Of a stretch of DNA of 9,264 nucleotides, positions 7,707 through 9,264 are shown piece after piece. The position numbers and the translations under genes are program-made. Numbering within the stretch: position 1 is the stretch's first letter; the number at the start of each line of letters is the position of its first letter. The notes beneath the pieces are model-generated. The model was not told the DNA's origin. It did not search any database and saw only the letters and a list, made by a program, of their open reading frames with translations. This stretch comes from an uncultured Myxococcales bacterium (GTDB taxonomy: Bacteria > Myxococcota_A > Polyangia > Polyangiales > Polyangiaceae), in the NCBI GenBank assembly GCA_937998045.1, contig CALKVG010000236.1:1-9264 (forward strand), in the 5' to 3' direction.

Positions 7707-8234
7707 CTAAGGATCCGCTGGCCCCGCCGTGGGCCTGTCGTGGAGCGTCGGCCCGGTGACCTCGATGGACCCATTCGCGTTGACGACGGCTGCGGACTGC
7801 ACGGATGCGTACGAGAGCGCCGGCGGCGGGTCGACAGGCGCGCCGGTCGCGTTTCGCCAGACGCCCGGTGCGTACCAGAGTCGCCCGTCGCCCCCACGCT
7901 CGAAGACCCACGCGGAGAACGCCGCTCCTTCCGGGGGCTGGCACCAGCGCCCCGTCAGCCACGCCCACCGGCCCCGCCGCCAGATCCATTCGCCGTCGAG
8001 CCACACGGCGGCGGGCGCGGGCCGTTCGGGGAGCACCTCCACGCGGGCCGGCGGGGGCGGCTCCCCGACTTCGATGAGGGCGCTGCTCGGTTGGGGCGCG
8101 AACGGAGGGCGCTGGATGCGGCCGCCGCACGCGACGGCGAGCGCGCACGGCGCGCAGCTCGCGATCGTGACGCCGATGCGCGCGGCGCGGGCGGCCGCGC
8201 GAACGGTGACACGAAGAGGCGCGGCGATGCGCAT
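7707..8234 (-). CDS. WXXGXW-repeat lipoprotein, 175 aa
   Basis: An Arg-rich head is followed by a hydrophobic stretch and ALAVAC-GG, where Cys36 is a plausible lipobox cysteine, so it is probably a periplasmic or outer-membrane lipoprotein. Residues 78-97 hold three WXXGXW motifs at an exact 7-residue period: WLDGEW (78-83), WRRGRW (85-90) and WLTGRW (92-97). A looser copy follows (LWYAPGVW, 119-126). WXXGXW repeat proteins are known from proteobacterial and myxobacterial envelopes, but their role is unclear. The Pro-rich stretch 41-75 is a likely linker. ATG 8234 is chosen because the signal sequence begins there; the open frame continues upstream antisense to the POTRA gene and is not real. 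TAG is at 7707. The gene is 101 nt upstream of the kinase gene on the same strand, and the kinase has its own promoter. Confidence 0.8.
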   Translation of the reverse strand: MRIAAPLRVTVRAAARAARIGVTIASCAPCALAVACGGRIQRPPFAPQPSSALIEVGEPPPPARVEVLPERPAPAAVWLDGEWIWRRGRWAWLTGRWCQPPEGAAFSAWVFERGGDGRLWYAPGVWRNATGAPVDPPPALSYASVQSAAVVNANGSIEVTGPTLHDRPTAGPADP

Positions 8235-8244
8235 CGCGGGACGG

Positions 8245-8250
8245 ATTGAA
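8245..8250 (-). promoter_or_regulatory. Possible -10 box (TTCAAT) of the WXXGXW lipoprotein gene
   Basis: On the minus strand GC-TTCAAT-CCG lies 10 nt before ATG 8234. It matches TATAAT at 4 of 6 positions and has no -35. It lies 5 bp from the opposite -10 box of the POTRA gene, so the two promoters would overlap. Confidence 0.3.
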
Positions 8251-8255
8251 GCACG

Positions 8256-8261
8256 TACAAT
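8256..8261 (+). promoter_or_regulatory. Probable -10 box (TACAAT) of the POTRA protein gene
   Basis: The sequence reads GCACG-TACAAT-CGCGTCG, identical in its hexamer to the PilZ promoter box. The transcript start would be near 8268, about 12 nt before ATG 8280. No -35 match is seen. It lies in a 45-base divergent gap. Confidence 0.5.
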
Positions 8262-8279
8262 CGCGTCGCGACGAGCGCG

Positions 8280-9218
8280 ATGGGCATGAAGTTCCCCTCC
8301 CGGCTGACGGCCGCCCTCGCGCTGCCGGGCTGGCTGCTGGCGACGGGAGGATGCGCGTCGATCCCCGCCGGACGCTCCGCCGTGGACTCGGTGCGCGTCG
8401 CCGGCGCCCGCGACATGGACACCGGCGACCTCGCGAGCAAGCTCGCGACGGCGGAGTCGCCGAAGTTTCTCGGGCTCCTCCGGGGTATCGTCTTCGACTA
8501 CGAGGTCTTCGACGCCTCCGTCTTGCAGCGCGACCTCGCGCGTGTCGAGCATTACTGTCGGGCCCACGGTTTCCTCGAGGCGCACGCGCGAGCCGCCCGG
8601 GTGGTGCACACGAGCACAGACCACGTGCGCGTCGAGATCGTCGTCGACGAGGGGCCGCCGACGCTCAATGGCCGGGTCGCCGTGCAGGGCCTCGACGGCG
8701 TTCCGCCGGACATCGCCGCCGCAGTCCGCACCGCGGCCGACAAGGCCCTGCCCGTGGGGGCGCGCTTCGACGAAGACGCCTACAAGAAAGCGCAGACCGA
8801 CGTCGGTCGCGCGCTGACCGACCGGGGTTACGCGTACGCGACGGTGCGCGCCGACTCCCAGGCCGACCTCGCGACCCACACCGTCGACTACGCCTTCACG
8901 CTCGCTCCGGGACCGCCGGCGGTCTTCGGTGCGGTCACGATCGTCGGTCTCGACCCCGACGCGGCGGGGCCGGCCAAGCAGGAGCTCGACGAGGCGCCGC
9001 TGCGGCGGACGATGAACGTCAAGCCGGGCGACACGTACTCCACGGCGACCCTCGAGGCCGCGACCCAGGCGCTGCTCGATCTGGAAGTGATGGGCGCCGT
9101 GCAGATCCTTCCGCAGCTGTCGGAGCCGCCGACGGGCGTCGTCCCGCTGATCGTGCGGATCGAGCCGGCGAAGTTGCGCGAGAGTCGCCTCGGCGGCGGC
9201 CTCGAGCTCGACCAGATC
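8280..9218 (+). CDS. BamA/TamA-like POTRA outer-membrane protein, N-terminal 313 residues (truncated by adapter)
   Basis: A signal sequence with TGGC-ASIP at residues 22-28 places Cys25 where a lipoprotein cysteine would be. Three POTRA-like repeats follow, each ending in a strand and a Gly/Pro turn: about 35-124 (VDSVRVAG ... VRVEIVVDEGPP), about 130-212 (GRVAVQGLDG ... VDYAFTLAPGPP) and about 216-296 (FGAVTIVGLDPDA ... VPLIVRIEPAK). The next residues (RLGGGLELDQI) look like the first beta-barrel strand. The full protein should continue for several hundred residues as an Omp85-type barrel that inserts or exports proteins at the outer membrane. Genomic sequence ends at 9218; the apparent further residues LSLIHI are adapter. 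ATG 8280 and ATG 8286 are both possible starts, with no clear Shine-Dalgarno. It is divergent from the WXXGXW lipoprotein gene. Confidence 0.85.
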
Positions 9219-9264
9219 CTGTCTCTTATACACATCTGACGCTGCCGACGATCTTACGCGTGTA
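9219..9264. other. Illumina Nextera transposase adapter plus i5 index (non-genomic)
   Basis: 9219-9237 is the 19-base Tn5 mosaic end CTGTCTCTTATACACATCT. 9238-9251 is GACGCTGCCGACGA, the rest of the Nextera read-1 adapter in reverse complement. 9252-9259 is TCTTACGC, the reverse complement of index GCGTAAGA (S517/N517 from memory). 9260-9264, GTGTA, begins the P5 primer. Everything from 9219 on is library sequence left on the contig end. Frames crossing it give the known artefact peptides SLIHI, MCIRDR and MYKRQ. Confidence 0.98.

Noticed and set aside
5923..7759. Plus-strand open frames of about 555-565 codons opposite the kinase
   Set aside because: They are antisense shadows of a kinase with all catalytic motifs, and their low-complexity composition does not look like protein.
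5486..7897. An 803-codon minus-strand open frame across the kinase and TPR genes
   Set aside because: It is the wrong frame of two clear genes, is very Arg/Pro/Ser-rich and has no domain.
7606..8148. Upstream extension of the kinase frame to 701 codons
   Set aside because: The extra 181 codons overlap the WXXGXW lipoprotein gene in another frame and have no domain. The promoter and ATG 7605 explain the start.
8235..9233. Upstream extension of the lipoprotein frame to 508 codons
   Set aside because: It begins inside the adapter (MYKRQ artefact) and runs antisense to the POTRA gene.

Overview
The window is about 9.2 kb of high-GC, densely coding bacterial DNA. The gene types point to a myxobacterium (Myxococcota, probably Polyangiales): an FHA-domain sigma-54 activator, a Ser/Thr kinase with HRDVSPQN and DFGVAK motifs, PilZ and TPR proteins, a WXXGXW lipoprotein and a POTRA outer-membrane protein whose N-terminus looks like a lipoprotein. 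This placement is inference from gene style; there is no rRNA or other marker gene. The last 46 bases (9219-9264) are not genomic. They are an Illumina Nextera adapter with an i5 index, so the window ends at an uncleaned contig edge.

Layout. (1) 1-2060, minus strand: a PpiD/SurA-like parvulin foldase, cut by the left edge, preceded by a 143-residue protein I do not recognise. (2) 2061-2224: divergent promoter region. (3) 2225-4419, plus strand: a compact three-gene group with gaps of 26 and 15 nt, encoding a PilZ protein, a histidine-rich protein of unknown function and an FHA/AAA+/HTH sigma-54 activator. (4) 4420-4471: a short convergent gap with a small GC-rich hairpin. (5) 7605 down to 4472, minus strand: a tightly coupled operon of a membrane-anchored Ser/Thr kinase, an exported TPR protein with two membrane segments (23-nt overlap) and a secreted M15-type peptidase (1-nt gap, strong Shine-Dalgarno). 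(6) 7707-8234, minus strand: a lipoprotein with three tandem WXXGXW motifs. (7) 8280-9218, plus strand, divergent from (6): a BamA/TamA-like protein, truncated by the adapter just as its barrel would start.

Taken together the region is about envelope biogenesis (foldase, POTRA protein, WXXGXW lipoprotein, M15 peptidase) and signalling (c-di-GMP via PilZ, phospho-dependent FHA/sigma-54 control, Ser/Thr kinase). A functional link between the kinase operon and the FHA activator is possible but is inference only. Three promoters share a TASAAT -10 box followed by CG-rich DNA and have very short leaders. I found no CRISPR array, transposon, integrase, tRNA or rRNA, and no clear defence or biosynthetic system.
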